Positions 39,117 to 51,180 of a stretch of DNA of 64,000 nt are shown piece after piece. The notes under the pieces were generated by a model. That model made no database searches. It had not been told where the DNA came from and saw only the letters and a program-made list of their open reading frames with translations. The stretch is from the NCBI GenBank assembly GCA_973895155.1, contig OZ316898.1, positions 496,001 through 560,000 on the forward strand. Direction: 5' to 3'. Origin of the DNA: Marsupella aquatica (lineage: Eukaryota > Marchantiophyta). Within the stretch, counting starts at the first letter, position 1; each line of letters opens with the position of its first letter. Both the position numbers and the translations under genes were made by a program.

Positions 39117-42100
39117 ATGAACACGGTGAATCAGGCGGGGAAGTTTTGGGGTTGTTTGCTTGAAGAAACAAGGCAGCTGATACCTACGTATGAAGACGTT
39201 GAGCCGGAGCGCGCAGCCAGAGAATGAGCAAAGCTTGCGCGATTGTGGGGAATTCACCAATCGGCATTCGTAGATACAGAGGAGGTGTTGGAAAAGTTCT
39301 CGTGGACACCCACCAGTGCGGAGCTTGACGAATTGCTAATTCGGGAGAATAAGGTCATGGGGATCAGGGAGGCAATCAAGAACGTCGGGCAACCACTTTG
39401 GGAATTGAAGGGTCACACTGCAAAGTGGACGAAGGTAGCTATTCTTGGGGAGTATTAAGGCGCTGAAGAGATGAAGCGCAAGGGAGTTTCGGCATCTGCA
39501 ACTCCAGCAAAGTGAACTAGGTCGGAGAGACCAATCAAGATGGAATCCGGGCCAATTAGAGATCGGGCTGTAGAAGATAAAAACATGACAGGGTGGGCGA
39601 ACAGGTTACCTGCCGATTTACAATTATAGTTTGCAAGAGATGAGGATGAGGTCTTCAGTGCCGTTCAGGATAACAAATATGCAGGATATATGAATGACAT
39701 TGGGTTGGAGGGCTTTGTCAGGTTGTCCTGGAGAATGGTAGACATACCGGATGAGGATCTGTTGGACTTCGTGGGATGCTGGGAGGCTTCTTCCAACACA
39801 ACGATGCTGTATGAAAAGGTGTTTGAATTAACACCTGCGCTTATCGAAGCCGTGTTCGCTTTACCAACAGGAAGGAAGACAAAGGTGGAGCAGAGGAAGA
39901 CGTTGCCGGACGACCAGTTCAGGTCATTTCCAGGGCCTTCCACTAAGAATGGGTTTTTCAGGAATCAATGTACCAACCCACATATAGGGCAGCTGATTGA
40001 TTTCCTGAGAGTCACATTGCATTGTACCTTGCCGAGAGCAGAAATCGGCAAAGCCCAGGTATTTTTGGTAGAGAATATTGATGCAAGCCGAGACTACAAT
40101 GGCTATCTCTTAATGCAGTTGAAGAAGGCATTAAACGAAGAGAAGCAGAGCATTGGGGAGGGAGCGGTATCCAGACTAGGGTACCATCTGCAATTACTTT
40201 GCCGATATGCAAGAAGCCAGTCTTTTGCACCAGTGTTGCCTATACAGGAGCGGATGCGGATCACTGCACCACTTGAGGAGGTGGAGGAGGACGAGGAGCC
40301 TCTAAACATACGATGCCACGGGAGGAGGTCGGCAACACAGGCAACACGAGAACGGGAGCATTCCCCTATCAAGGAGCCAGAGGTAGTAACACATGATGTA
40401 GTGAGAAATCCGTTACGCCGGCCTACTCGTAATAATCCATATGCAGGCATCCAGTTGGTCGAGAGGAAGATGACTGCCGAAGAGAGAAAGAAATATGATG
40501 AGCGAATGGATTCGGAGACAGATGAGGAGGTAAGCCGAGGCCAGGAGAGGCCGGTAGTAAAAGCTTCTAACAGAGCCCAAGTGAACGGACCCGTGGAGGA
40601 AGGTCAACCAGCAGCAGCCCAACAATTTTCAGAGGAAGAGATCGGGGAGGCCGGCATGTTAGGTAGTCGGGTTAATGTGGATGATTACGACGACGACTAT
40701 GTCGATCACGGGGAGAGGCCGGTACCAGGAGTTAGAACGATGGGAAGGTTTTGTAGAAGACTTCCCGCGGTCTTCTATGGCAAACCGGAGGACCAGAAAA
40801 TGCCAGAATCTCCTCCACCAGATGTGACGCCATTGGAATTCAACAAGATGAAGGAAGCTGAAGCCGGGCTACATGAGAAGATTAAGGAGTTGGGGGCCCG
40901 GAATGCAGAACACGAATGCCAGCTACCAGGAGGAGAGCTCGGAGGAGAGTGGCCGGAAGGAATAAGACGGCTTAGTGAGAGGCAAGCCGAACCTCTCACT
41001 GACTTCGACCAATTACGGGCAGAAGCTTGGGAGAGACGACCTCGATGGCAGATGCCAGTATCACCTGGGAGGTCAAACTATGCAAGAAATCGGGCTAAGG
41101 AGTATGGAGACATGTGTGGACTCTTAGCCTTAGAAATATTCGGCAACGAGTTGGAATCCAGGCTATTTCTTAGAAAAGAAATGGCTGATCAGACAAGACT
41201 GGAGGAGGCAATGACATTGGAGCATTTGAAGAAGAAGGAAGTAATCGCTCGACTTCACTCCATGGAGGCCGTAGTTGCTAAGACGAAGTCTGTCAACCAA
41301 CTCAGCAGGATCTCTTGGCTAGGCAGTAGGAATTGGAAGTGGCAAACAACCAATTGGAAAACTACCAATTGGATAACCAGCAGATCAAGGAAAAGTTGAC
41401 GAAGATAGAGCTGGAGTTAGCCAATTCAAAAGTAGAAGTACAGGGTTTAAATCGCCAAGTTGAGAGGCTCAAAAAGACGACTAAGGAGCAGGCCACCCAG
41501 AGCGAAAAGGCCTTGGCAGAAGCCCAAAGGAAGTATGATAAGTTACTTGACCGGTTGGAGGCCATGCGTGAGAAGCATGATGACGCCATGTGCACGACGG
41601 CCAATGATCACCTAAACCGGGTTCAACAGATACGCAAGGAGCTTCAGGAGGAGCTAACCAGGACAAAGCAGGCATGGACGAACGAGGTCACAAAACTGGA
41701 AGGTATCAACGACTCCTTGAAAGCAACCGTAGATAAGCAAGAGTTGGAGATCGTGCAGATCTTAAATGAGGAGTTGAAGACGGCCAGGGCCGAGATACTA
41801 TGGCTTAACGATGAAGTTGAAGACGTATCTCAGGAATTGGAGGAGGCCAAGGATAAGATGGTCGGGTTGCAGAGGCGTGCCGACAATCAAACGCAGAAAT
41901 TGAAGAAGTATGTCGAAGCGGGATATGGGTCACCAACTGAAAGGCTTCCCGACAGTAGTATGGTAGGCGGAAATATAGTGAAGCCGAAGCCGAAGCCAAG
42001 CTCCCTGTTGTCAAGCGTGACTGGGGGCAAAGCCATGCAGTTGGTGGCAGACTTGGCAAAGACGTTCATGGGGCCAGGCGATAATAAAGTTAAGGCCCTT

Positions 42101-42493
42101 AAAGCCACTCCGGAGGAAGTCGAGAGCATGGCCGCTCACATTTGTGGTACTGTGGCCCTGAAGGCAACGGTGGTAGAGGTAAGTACTGCAGATCAACTTG
42201 GAGCTACGGTAACAGGTTTAGATGATGGTACTGCTTCTATGGACGCACAGAATGTGAAACCGTGGGTTATCGAGATCGAGCGCATCGGGGAAAAGGCTTG
42301 GATTGAGGAAGTTAAGGCAAAGGCTCTCCAAGCCGTTTCCCAGGAGGATGCCAATGCAGATGCCGATGCCGAGACCGAGGCCAGGGCCGGCAAACCAGAA
42401 GCCGAAGTCAAGGAAGCCGAAGGGGTCAGGCCGGGGCCGATGGCAGGAGAAGGTGCAGAGTCGGAAGATTCGGACTTACCCCCGGTCATCTAA
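39117..42493 (+). pseudogene. LTR-encoded reading frame, homologue of 24856-27507
   Basis: ATG 39117 opens MNTVNQAGKFWGCLLEE. The phase continues to about 41.35 kb with stops TGA 39225, TAA 39456, TGA 39513 and TAG 39627. It then shifts to another phase between 41333 and 41399, ending with TAA after DLPPVI at 42493. Regions: an N-terminal helical part, a PMD-like block with ELTPALIEAVFALPTGRK (about 39825-39880), and a YNGYLLMQLKKALNEE helix. Then come an acidic/basic linker and a long coiled coil (about 41100-41930), then an Ala/Glu-rich tail. The order is the same as in the 884-codon frame and identity is low, so this is an old, diverged relative. Function unknown. Confidence 0.65.
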
Positions 42494-43166
42494 CAATTAA
42501 GGAGGGCCAGTCATTGGTTGGAAGGAGGACATGGCGGCAGGAGAAGGGCTTGGGCCAGAAGGGCGCGGCCGTTGTAGGATGGGACAGGGCAAGTAGCGCC
42601 CTGTCGGCTTAGGTAGTAGTAGATGCTCGGTTCACACATGGTTCCGGGCTATTCCAGTTTTTAGGTGATAGTTTTTTGGTAGGATTATCGCGGTGGAAGG
42701 CCGTGTGTGGTGGTTAGGATTTCCGTTTGTTTTTTCCTGAATGCGCTGCAAGGATAAAAACCTGGGCAGTGTGGCTTCGGGGGCTTTTTCTTAGTCAAGG
42801 CTTTAGTGTTAATCTGTATTGTTGTGAGCACAGGAAGCTCTCGGCTAAATCTAGACCGTAGGGTATCAGTAAACCACCAGTTCCCTTGGATTTCTGAGCA
42901 ATTGTTTGAATTGAGTTGGCCTCGTTGCATAGTTCGCAGATTCTTGCCATCCAAGAAATTGAGTGTTATGATATCTGTTGCTTGATCGATTTAAGTCAGA
43001 TAGGGTGAACTGTTGAGCAAAATACAATCGCATTGTCTTGATTGGAAACTGCCCAATCAAACTCTGAGAGAAAAGTGAGGATTGAGAGTGTTAGTCGGTG
43101 AAGTGTGGGTTGAGTCAGTCTGAAAAAGACCTTCAGCCGGCTTAAGAAATTAAGCCGTAGAGGTAC

Positions 43167-43182
43167 ATTCCGGGGGCGGAAT
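43167..43182 (+). other. Hairpin motif near LTR 3' end (second copy)
   Basis: ATTCCG-GGGG-CGGAAT, with GGTAC before and ACAAA after, corresponds to 28219-28234. The stem is kept although both outer bases differ. Confidence 0.6.
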
Positions 43183-43406
43183 ACAAATATACCTGAAGAA
43201 GTTAAAGAGGAATTAGGTGTCTCAGTTGTGCACAATTCACAAGCCCAGTGAAAGAATTGGTCCGGTAAGTGTGGATCGAAGGAGAGTATCGCGTTTCCAA
43301 GCCGAATAGCTGCCATAAGGCAAGAGGACGGACATAAACAAGTGGTTTATGATCGGTTGAGGGTAGTTCTTGGGGTTAGAGGTCTTGGGAAACGTGCCAC
43401 ATACCA

Positions 43407-44700
43407 CATCACCGAGAGAACGAACACCTGCCCAAGAAAAAACCAGGTCAGCCCGACGCATGTCAGGAACACCATTCCTAGGGGGAAGGACATGTTGTTG
43501 CTCCATAGCAACATGGTACCCAGAGTCCCGGGCAATGGCAACAACCACATCCCAAATGTCATTGTCCTCTCGATCCCATGGTTGCACTGAAAAATATGAA
43601 CATCGGATGGGTCCAGAGATGCCCACATACACAAGAGGGTCGGCCGAGGAGGCAAGGGTGAGGGTGGCCTAGACGGAGGTGTATAGATGTGGCGAAGAGG
43701 AAGGAGCTCATGCAGAAGGGGGCCCAAAGAGGACTTGCAGAAAGCCAGGATCCTGAATTAAAACCCGAGCAAGATAAGAGGCGGGCCCAAACTGAGTCTG
43801 AACGTGCATCAGAGAGCATGCTAGAAAGTTAAGGGAGTGATGGTGCATGCGGTTGAAAATCACCTGCTGAACACAATCCATATTGTCAAAGACTACCTCC
43901 ACAAAAGCAGAAACAATAGCATGCACAACTTTGGGTAGTAATGACCGAGTGTGGTAGAGCTAAACCTGGATAGGAAGACTGCCATCCTCCACCCCCATGA
44001 CATGGTCAAAAAGGATGGGCTGAAGATCCATAATGAACCGGGAGGCCAGAGCAGGGCCCACATGTGCCCAACAACCAAGGATGACACAGGGGGCCATGGC
44101 CACAGTAGAGAAAACACCCATGCCCCCACTGTTAGGTATTTACTCAAGGTCTACGGTTACGACATGTACCATAGTTAGGCTGACCATAGTTGGAGATGTG
44201 GTTAGGTTAACTAGGATGCACACTATATGCCAAACGATGTTTGCTTGGATAAGTGGAACTTAAGGCTCATTGTTACGGAGCCACATGAGAGATGAGGAGA
44301 GCTTACACTGTGAAGACTTGGTTTAGCCGATGGGCTTAGAGTTCAGTAAAGCTCTCTTGTGGCCTCGAGGAGGTGAACCACGTACCTCTTGTGTCGACTA
44401 CTTGATCGTTGGATGTGTCATGTGCTTACCGTTGTGATTGTCGTCTATGCTCAACACCCACCGGACGGGGGCAAAGAGGCCTGCCGAGAAGCAAAAAGAA
44501 CCGTCCTCTCCATCAGCCTCAGTACCAATAAGGTGACCAAAAGCCTCCATCACGGTGGTGTCAAAAGATAGCCGAGACAGAAACATGGGGGTGGGAGGCA
44601 AAGTCCAAAGAATTGTTGGTTATGGTTGCAATTAAAGTGCCATGGATGAAAGGCGGACGGGCAATGGTACAGTGGAAGTGGTAGATGAGAAGGTATGTAC
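43407..44700 (-). pseudogene. Degenerate transposable-element ORF, upstream part
   Basis: Minus-strand reading gives broken but coherent stretches. One is AIARDSGYHVAMEQQHVLPP with RRADLVFSWAGVRSLGDVV at 43410-43560. This resembles the 'R.DLLV..W..GR.LAVDV' block that precedes the Ala-rich C terminus in plant and algal retroelement proteins, possibly a PD-(D/E)XK-type nuclease fold. Several frameshifts and stops occur between 43560 and 44130. A solo copia-like LTR (44130-44456) interrupts it, and it fades out near 44700. It continues at 38766-38200. Confidence 0.45.
44130..44456 (+). mobile_element. Solo copia-like LTR with perfect 5-bp target duplication
   Basis: The 327-bp unit begins TGTTAGGTATTTACTC and ends GCTCAACA. 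CCCAC stands directly before (44125-44129) and after (44457-44461). It shares the GAGGTGAACCACGTACCTC...GTGTC phrase with the LTR at 17757-18125 but is otherwise diverged. It inserted into the degenerate element on the minus strand. Confidence 0.85.
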
Positions 44701-45480
44701 CAGAGTTGGGGCAGGTATACTACCATGGCACAGTATTGCAGCACGATAAAGATAGAATATTATAATAACCTGCCTGGCAGGTGTCAATCTTGACTATATT
44801 TGATATGCGACTTCGTATGATAACCGGTTGGTCTTGGCTGCTGATGTTTGGCCTGGCCAGTACGGATTTTGCTATACCTGGTTTTATACCAGTAAATCCC
44901 ATGCAGTATACCCTAGTGCTATATAATTTAGCGCAATGAAAAAAAATTCCCAACAGTCAAAGGCTAATCTGATTCTAAATAAAAAATCAAATGGACTTAG
45001 AGTGAAATCTTGAAAGCATAATCCATTTTAGTTGAAAAGTAGAAAATATGATTTCAATAAAGTGTGAATAGTAAATAAATGAGAGGGCAATGAGTGAAAA
45101 CCCTCACTAAATGACATTTTAAGTTGATAAAAAAATTAATGTATAGAAAGTGAATAGTGAAGGAATGAAAGAGCAATGAGTGCAAACTTACATTATAAGA
45201 CAAGAGAGAAAAGAATTATCAGAGCACTTTAGTTTGATTCTTAACTTTCCACTCAATCTGCACATAGGACAAAATTGTTTTTTACTAACCTACCCCCCAA
45301 ATTAATCCGTGGACCCCCAAGTTCATTGAAGGAATATGTGTGTGATGAAGTGAAATTGTTTTATTGGAGCAAATGAAACAAAGTGGTAAATGTTTTATTT
45401 ATGCAAAATAGTTTTATGATATTATATCTGATTTACCTAACAATGTCTATTTTCCCTCTAGGTGGCATTGTACTTGTGCT
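44701..45480. other. AT-rich intergenic sequence
   Basis: No gene. A loose duplication of about 95 bp is visible: 'gtgaatagt.aa..aatga.ag.gcaatgagtg.aaac' occurs near 45064 and 45158. Otherwise nothing recognised. Confidence 0.4.
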
Positions 45481-45485
45481 TCAAA

Positions 45486-46096
45486 GAAGCGCCCACTGTC
45501 GATGTCTCATCCCTGTTTGGAGCGGGGACGTCGGTGATTCATAGGCCTTCCTCCCTGCTCCTCTGCAAACGATCGATCAGCGTCTGTGCATGCTCTTTGG
45601 CCAAGCTGACCAGCATGTCGATTGGCATCTTGAAGTCGTGCCTCAGCCTTGTCACCTGGGTTAGGTGTGCTCCCTTTGTATGTTGGATGTATTCACGTGC
45701 GCTTCCTTCTTGGTCAGCTGGTCTTCATTGAAAGGGACTTCCATGAACCTGAGGACCTCTTTCTGCACTCCTGTGTTTCAATTTGTGGTTGAGTTAGTAC
45801 GTTATTGTTCTTGAATGTTGTGAAATGGGTTTGAGTGGGATTCTGAGCTTGTTACCTGTCGTTGGTCTGTCATTGTAGAGTTCCTTGAAATCTTTGAAGA
45901 ATTTCTTGCAGTTGTCAATCAATTTTGACATGTCTCTTTTGCTGATGCCAGAGTCCCATTCCGAGGTCTCCATTCTCATACCGTCTGCGTACTCAATCTG
46001 TTTGGTCGTGGGGAAGTTTTTCTCAGGACTGTGGTCCCCTGTAGGCAGCTCACGCATGATCAATCACGCCGGCTTGACTGCTGTCATGGGCTGTAG
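45486..46096 (-). pseudogene. Spliced gene fragment of unknown family, disabled
   Basis: On the minus strand an acceptor-like TTTCACTACAG near 46096 opens a frame that hits a TGA after PMTAVKPA. It continues with RELPTGDHSPEKNFPTTKQ through KLIDNCKKFFKDFKELYND to a GTAACA donor near 45858. A short intron of about 85 bases ends ACACAG near 45773. The next exon reads VQKEVLRFMEVPFNEDQLTK and then needs a one-base shift to continue AREYIQHTKGAHLTQVTRLR to about 45487. Stop plus frameshift indicate a pseudogene. The intron suggests it derives from a genuine cellular gene rather than a retroelement. I do not recognise the family. Confidence 0.4.
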
Positions 46097-46118
46097 TGAA
46101 ACAATGACAAAGTGTTAG

Positions 46119-47640
46119 TTGGTGTTAGTGTCATCGTCCCCTCCTCTTCATGGATCCTCAAATTCTGCAGCTCCCGTATTCACAGCCAGAATCCTGTCAA
46201 TCGACGCAGTAGCGGATCTTATTAGAGTGGATACCCTCTTCCTTGTTCTGACTGACCATACCCTCTTCCGTGTTCCGCTTCTATCCTCTGCCTTGTTCTG
46301 GCCATTCCTCTACACCTCAAACAACAGAAAACGATGCTCAGGCTCGACACTACCCGACGCTCAAGCTCTAAGACACCAACAGACGACACCAACAGACTTA
46401 CGTTACTTTCATTGGACTCCTCTACCAAGACATAATGCACTAGTCAATTAACAAGGAGACTTTTTCTTTACTTTTTTAATTAACTCAGAGAATGATTGCT
46501 TTATTCTATGTTTTGAAAAAGACCCAAATGTAAATAAAACAGTTACAAGGACAGTTTTGCCTCAGTTTTTTATCTTTTGATTTGCATGTCCTTTTTTTTT
46601 AATTCTCTTTGACGGCATGGCGCCCAGTTTTTACAGCAAAGTTGCCACAAACACTAATGCAGAAGTTAAATTCTATCCAAAAACAAGTTTGTTCCTGTTT
46701 GCAGCGTGCCATGATGATGTGGCGCACTGTGGAGCCAGGAATTTTGGAAAGGACCTCTAATGGGGGTCCATAACTAACCATATTTACGAACCTGTCCCTC
46801 AAACTATTTTAATTCCTAAGTATATGGGTTAACTTCAACTCATGTGCATAACCTGAGGTTGTTCCATATTGGTTGCATGACACATGGCAAGGTGTTGTTG
46901 GCCACACCAAACCCCGGTTGGGTCTACCCTAACCCAGGCCAACTCCTTCCCATAATGACAATTGAGGGAGTACCACCTCAGGTCCCTTGTGTTGCAATAG
47001 GGCCGCCACAACCCCGGCTTCCTCCCAGCCCCAATGAACCTGCAAAGACAGACCCGACAACAGGGTCGTCCTTCCTTCCCATGGCGCCCCTATTTCCTTC
47101 TCAACGGACTCTCGTTTCCAAAAGCGCTCCCAGGCCAATAGGGAATGACCTTGGGTTAAGTACATGCATTACAATTAACCCATGTACAAAAAGGGGGATT
47201 GACTTAGAAATTAAAATAGTTTTGGGGATAGATTGGTAATTATGGTTGGTTTGGGGGATAGGTTAGTAAGAAATGGTATAACAAAAAAGAAGGGAACCAC
47301 ACTCCCTCCTTGCTGAAGACTCTCTCCTCTGAATCTAGTAAAAATAAAGATTTTCTTTCCTTTGCAAAGAGATATCCTATCTTAATTTAGTGCTCAATTT
47401 TTCATTAATGGAATGAAACTAGGTCCAAGAGTGCAAGTCATTCAAGTACTCTATTGGTATCATAGGAAGCCCTAAACCAATACTTGATACTTTAGGACTC
47501 ATCATATAAAGCTTGTGTGTATTGGGATTCCTACTAGGTTCCAAAACTGGGCGATGGCTCTCCTGAGTGGGCGCGTTGGTTGCCCAAGTCAGACGAGTGC
47601 AGCCTTTGCGAGGCCCAAACTAGCCACATAAGAGAATTGA
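46119..47640. other. Intergenic, no gene recognised
   Basis: Short repeats of 'ccctcttcc.tgttc' occur around 46225-46300. A TTGGTATCATAGG sequence near 47454 is like a retrotransposon primer site, but no LTR could be delimited. No coding region supported. Confidence 0.35.
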
Positions 47641-47731
47641 CACAAGCCTGTTTGAGATTTTGCACATCACATCGCTGTTTAGCAATCAGGCTATTGTGCT
47701 GTTAGCCTCAGGTCTGAAAGTTTAGTAGATA

Positions 47732-48970
47732 TGGCAGAAACAAGGAACCTCCAGTTTTCAGGCAATCTAGTAACGGTGACCCGAACACGCAAACTAGAAT
47801 CAATGAAGTGTGTGTTAGACGATCGGCGGGTACAAATCAGAGCATTGACAGTCAGAACGTGGGAGTGAGAAGAAATGGAGATGTTCATTGGGAACATTCT
47901 TACACGGCAACGTACTGCACAACCCAACCATCGGCACTAGGAAGAAGAAGAGGATCATGATCCAGCAACACAGTGGGATAGAGAGAATGACAAGAACGAA
48001 GACAAGGACGAAGAGGAATACAACAATCCCTATGACCCGAATCTGGATATTGAAGTTGGATGTATGTTACTTGCAAGGACCTGCAAACTCAGCTTGTACA
48101 CCTCCCAGAGGCACCTGAACATCTGTCTGTTGGGATGAGAGTGGTGATGATAGTTGTGGATTGCAACGTCATCGCTAGCAGAATCTTGCACCTTCAGAAG
48201 AGAGGAATCATCCTCTACATTGTTGACTTCAACCCAACTCATGACTACTTCAAAGACTGGGGTATGACGTAGTCAATGCTGGCATGAGGGTCAAAATTGA
48301 GCAAGTTAAGGTGCTGGCTTGCTATAACTTTCTCATTGTTGTGTCTAACCCGGAAGACCAAAACACATTCTGATGGAACCTTACCTCAACATGGGCAGGC
48401 ATATGGTGGTGGCCATGCCCACGACCATGCCTTGGACACCGGATTTTGATACAAGGGCGATGAAATCCACTCAAGCCCAAGTGTTAGATGATCTACCACT
48501 GCTTAACCCCGCATTTGAATACTATGCCAATCAGATGCTAGCCAAGGTTGGCACTATGCTTTATGCTGACACATAAATCTAGAAGCAAATTCTCTCATAG
48601 TTGAGGTTGTGTCTTATGCAACCTTAATGACGACCTGATAAAATTCATCAACCTCTCAATCCCAGGCGTAGGAAACTATAAAGTGGATGTCATTTATTGC
48701 ACTCTCCCTGATGCATGCTTTGGTTGCAAGCAAAGGGGACATAGCCTCATACTGCCCCAACAAACAAAAGAAAGCACCAAAGGAAACAAATCAAAGGACT
48801 TGGAAAGACATGAGCAACCAGGGAGAAGAACCTAGGAAATCAGCTAAAGACACTGAAGGATTTCAAACAGTGGGCAACCAACAAGGGAGCAACAATAAGC
48901 ATACAGGAATAATACATGATAGCAACAAAGCTGACACGGCCAACCCCTTTGCTGCTCTAGCTGATCTTGA
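47732..48970 (+). pseudogene. LINE ORF1-like gag with zinc knuckle, degenerate
   Basis: Opens MAETRNLQFSGNLVTVTRTR at 47732 and is broken repeatedly. Recognisable pieces are the RILHLQKRGIILYIVDFNPTHD stretch (about 48178-48243), the block PWTPDFDTRAMKSTQAQV...LLNPAFEYYANQMLAKVG (48433-48560), which matches the DUF4283 region of plant LINE ORF1 proteins, and a CCHC knuckle CFGCKQRGH (about 48717) whose second half is in another frame. Several stops and frameshifts show it is dead. Confidence 0.65.
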
Positions 48971-49620
48971 ATAAGGGGAAATTGAAGGTGGAGACTAGAT
49001 TGTCCAAGGAGACATCCCAAAAAAATATATCCAGTCTTTTGACTCAACCAGTCAAGCTTGAGAGTAAGAGGAAAACAACATTGAATTTGGTTGTACAGGT
49101 TGATTCTTCGTTTGTCATTCAGAACAACACCCAACCCAGGCTCTCACCAACACCTCCCAAGAGCCAAAAGCTCTAATGCTGACCACATGGAGATCAAAAC
49201 GCAAACAAACCCAAGGAAAGCAACTAGCTCACCAGCAGGAACCAACATCACCGGAACCAATAATACACCAAAGAAAATGCAACAAAACACACAGGTGTTG
49301 AAGAAGAAAAACAATGATCTTTTGGCAGCAAGGAACCTTCCTTTGCTTCCAACAAAAGGATGGCCAAACTGATACCAGAGGAAACACTCAATGAGGTATT
49401 CTACACTGAAACTCACCAATTGCAACCAACACAACTCTTAGCAACTATAGTTCATCACTAAAAAGTGAGTCCACGAAAGGAGGTACACACCAGAAGAATC
49501 GCGAAATCCCAGTCCAGATCAATGGAGGGGGAAGAGATAATCAAATTCCAAATGGAGACAAAACAAGGACACCCAGTCACTCGGTGATTCTACCCCAACA
49601 ATGCTTATGATGACAGCAAC

Positions 49621-51180
49621 CTCACCAATTGTAACTGGAACGTGAGGGGCTTGGGAGAACACTCTCACGCACTACGGTTCAAGAAGTGGATCAGTGAACA
49701 CCACCAAGAACTCTAACTCCACCTACTTTAAGGTGGATGTTGGTATCATTGACTCCCCAACTTTGGAGCAGATAATGGAGGAAATATGGGCAAAGCACAT
49801 AGTTGAGCATGAGGATCCAAGAGTGAACTGGAATTAAGTGGGGGGAGTGATTGGGAAGTTTCTACAAAATGAAAAGAGGAGGACAAGATGTGGTTGACCA
49901 TTCATCTGGGAAACCGGCTGCAATAGCTTAGGTTTGCCCACAATCAGATAGAAATTGATGAACTGCAAAGAGAAGAAGAAAGGGCCCGGAAAATGGCAAT
50001 GGAAGAAGCCACCCTAAACTTCTGCGCTTTAGGGTGGCTTCTTCCATTTCTTCTTCTTCGATCACCGACAAAGTCACATATGAGGGTAACTGTGCCCTGG
50101 TTGTCACTCCTAGCGAGGAAGAATTTGAAAATACTGTCCACGACCTCCCTAAAGACAAGGCCCCTGGAATTGATCGTGTGACTGCAGAGCTGTTGAGGAA
50201 AGGATGGAACTACATGAAACCTGCCTGCATCAATTTGGTCTGGGCATTATAGGAAGAAGTCTGCAAGGTCTATAGCTGGGTAATGATGGTAGCCTTTGCC
50301 ACCAGCTATTTGCAGACGATACAGGCCTTTTTCTATCCACCAAAGAGGCTGAGTTCAACACTACAAGAGACACAATTCAGCAGTACAAAGATCTCCAATG
50401 CGCTGTTGAATATTCAAAAATCCAAGATCATCCCCCTCTTCATAGAAGGGGCATCTATTCGAGTTGGTTAACTCATACCCGTTGTAAGATAGTTAAGGAA
50501 AGGGAAATCATAGAATACCTGGAATGTCCCATTGGGTACAGGGTGCACCCCTCCCAGGAAATGGCTTCTTGATGGGAAAGTGAGAAAACAATTTTTTCAC
50601 TGGAATGACCAATGTCTGACCATGGCGGGCAGAGCTATCCTGTTGAAACACGTGCTTTGGGCCATTTCCACCTACCATCTAATGATCCTTGAGCTCCAGC
50701 TGACCGATTATTGGGAACTAGAAAAGATCTGTAGAAGATTCTTATGGGGACCTTCACAGTCTAAAGGGAACAAAAAGTCCTCATAGCGTAAAAAGATATC
50801 ACTGCTGCGAAAGGTACTCACTTGACATCAACCCTTTCAGCAAACAAGCACAGGCTTTGAAGATGCAACACATCACAACCCCAGTTTCACTTCAGAGTGA
50901 TCAAGTCCATTCATAATGAACGCATGCCCTTTATAATGAGAGGGTAACCCATAGCCCTTATACAGGTAGTTGTGATTTAGGAGGTTCAAGGCAACAATGT
51001 AAAGCAGTTGAGCCATGGAGAGCTAGGGTACACCTAGCATGCCTTTGATGAGCAAGCCCCTTGCTTGGACACCTCCAAACAATGGATTCTCCTGAAAGCT
51101 TTTGGTCGCTTTCCAACAGAAGCTCTACTAAACTCCGACATGGTGAGGATGAGGTATGTGTTTGTGTACATTTACCCATG
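49621..51180 (+). pseudogene. LINE ORF2 remnants: endonuclease start and reverse transcriptase
   Basis: NCNWNVRGLGEHSHALRFKKW near 49621 is the start of an APE-type endonuclease domain. Most of that domain is then missing. RT pieces follow: DKAPGIDRVTAELLRKGWN (50153-50210), QLFADDTGLFLSTKEAEFN with the catalytic FADD box (50309-50365, other frame), YLGCPIGYRVHPSQ (50518-50560), and FFHWNDQCLTMAGRAILLKHV...WELEKICRRFLWG (50596-50750). AQALKM appears near 50850. The segment between the first RT block and FADD is deleted. Order and motifs are those of plant L1-type LINEs. Confidence 0.75.
49998..50048. repeat. Perfect 21-bp inverted repeat (hairpin) in the LINE
   Basis: The left arm (49998-50018) AATGGAAGAAGCCACCCTAAA is exactly complementary to the right arm (50028-50048), with a 9-base loop. 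It sits where the endonuclease-side sequence meets the RT-side sequence of the broken LINE, so it may mark an inversion-duplication junction. Confidence 0.9.

Larger units (their letters stand above)
38767..43401 (+). mobile_element. Solo giant LTR (4.6 kb) of the gypsy family, nested insertion
   Basis: It starts TGTGATGCCG, close to the TGTGACGCTG start of the LTR at 24390, and ends ACGTGCCACA, close to ACGTGACA at 28403. CACCA (38762-38766) and TACCA (43402-43406) flank it, a target duplication with one C/T change. Removing it and one flank lets the minus-strand ORF of the host element read through (LGDVVVVDPTRG, then SNVVEAAYV after a one-base slip in a G run). Inside are a 350-bp leader, a ~1,125-codon frame, and a 908-bp tail with the hairpin motif. 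No pol is present, so it is a solo LTR or a pol-less derivative. Confidence 0.65.

Noticed and set aside
47440-47470. TTGGTATCATAGG as a primer-binding site
   Set aside because: No LTR boundary upstream and no gag downstream could be found; the match alone is too short.
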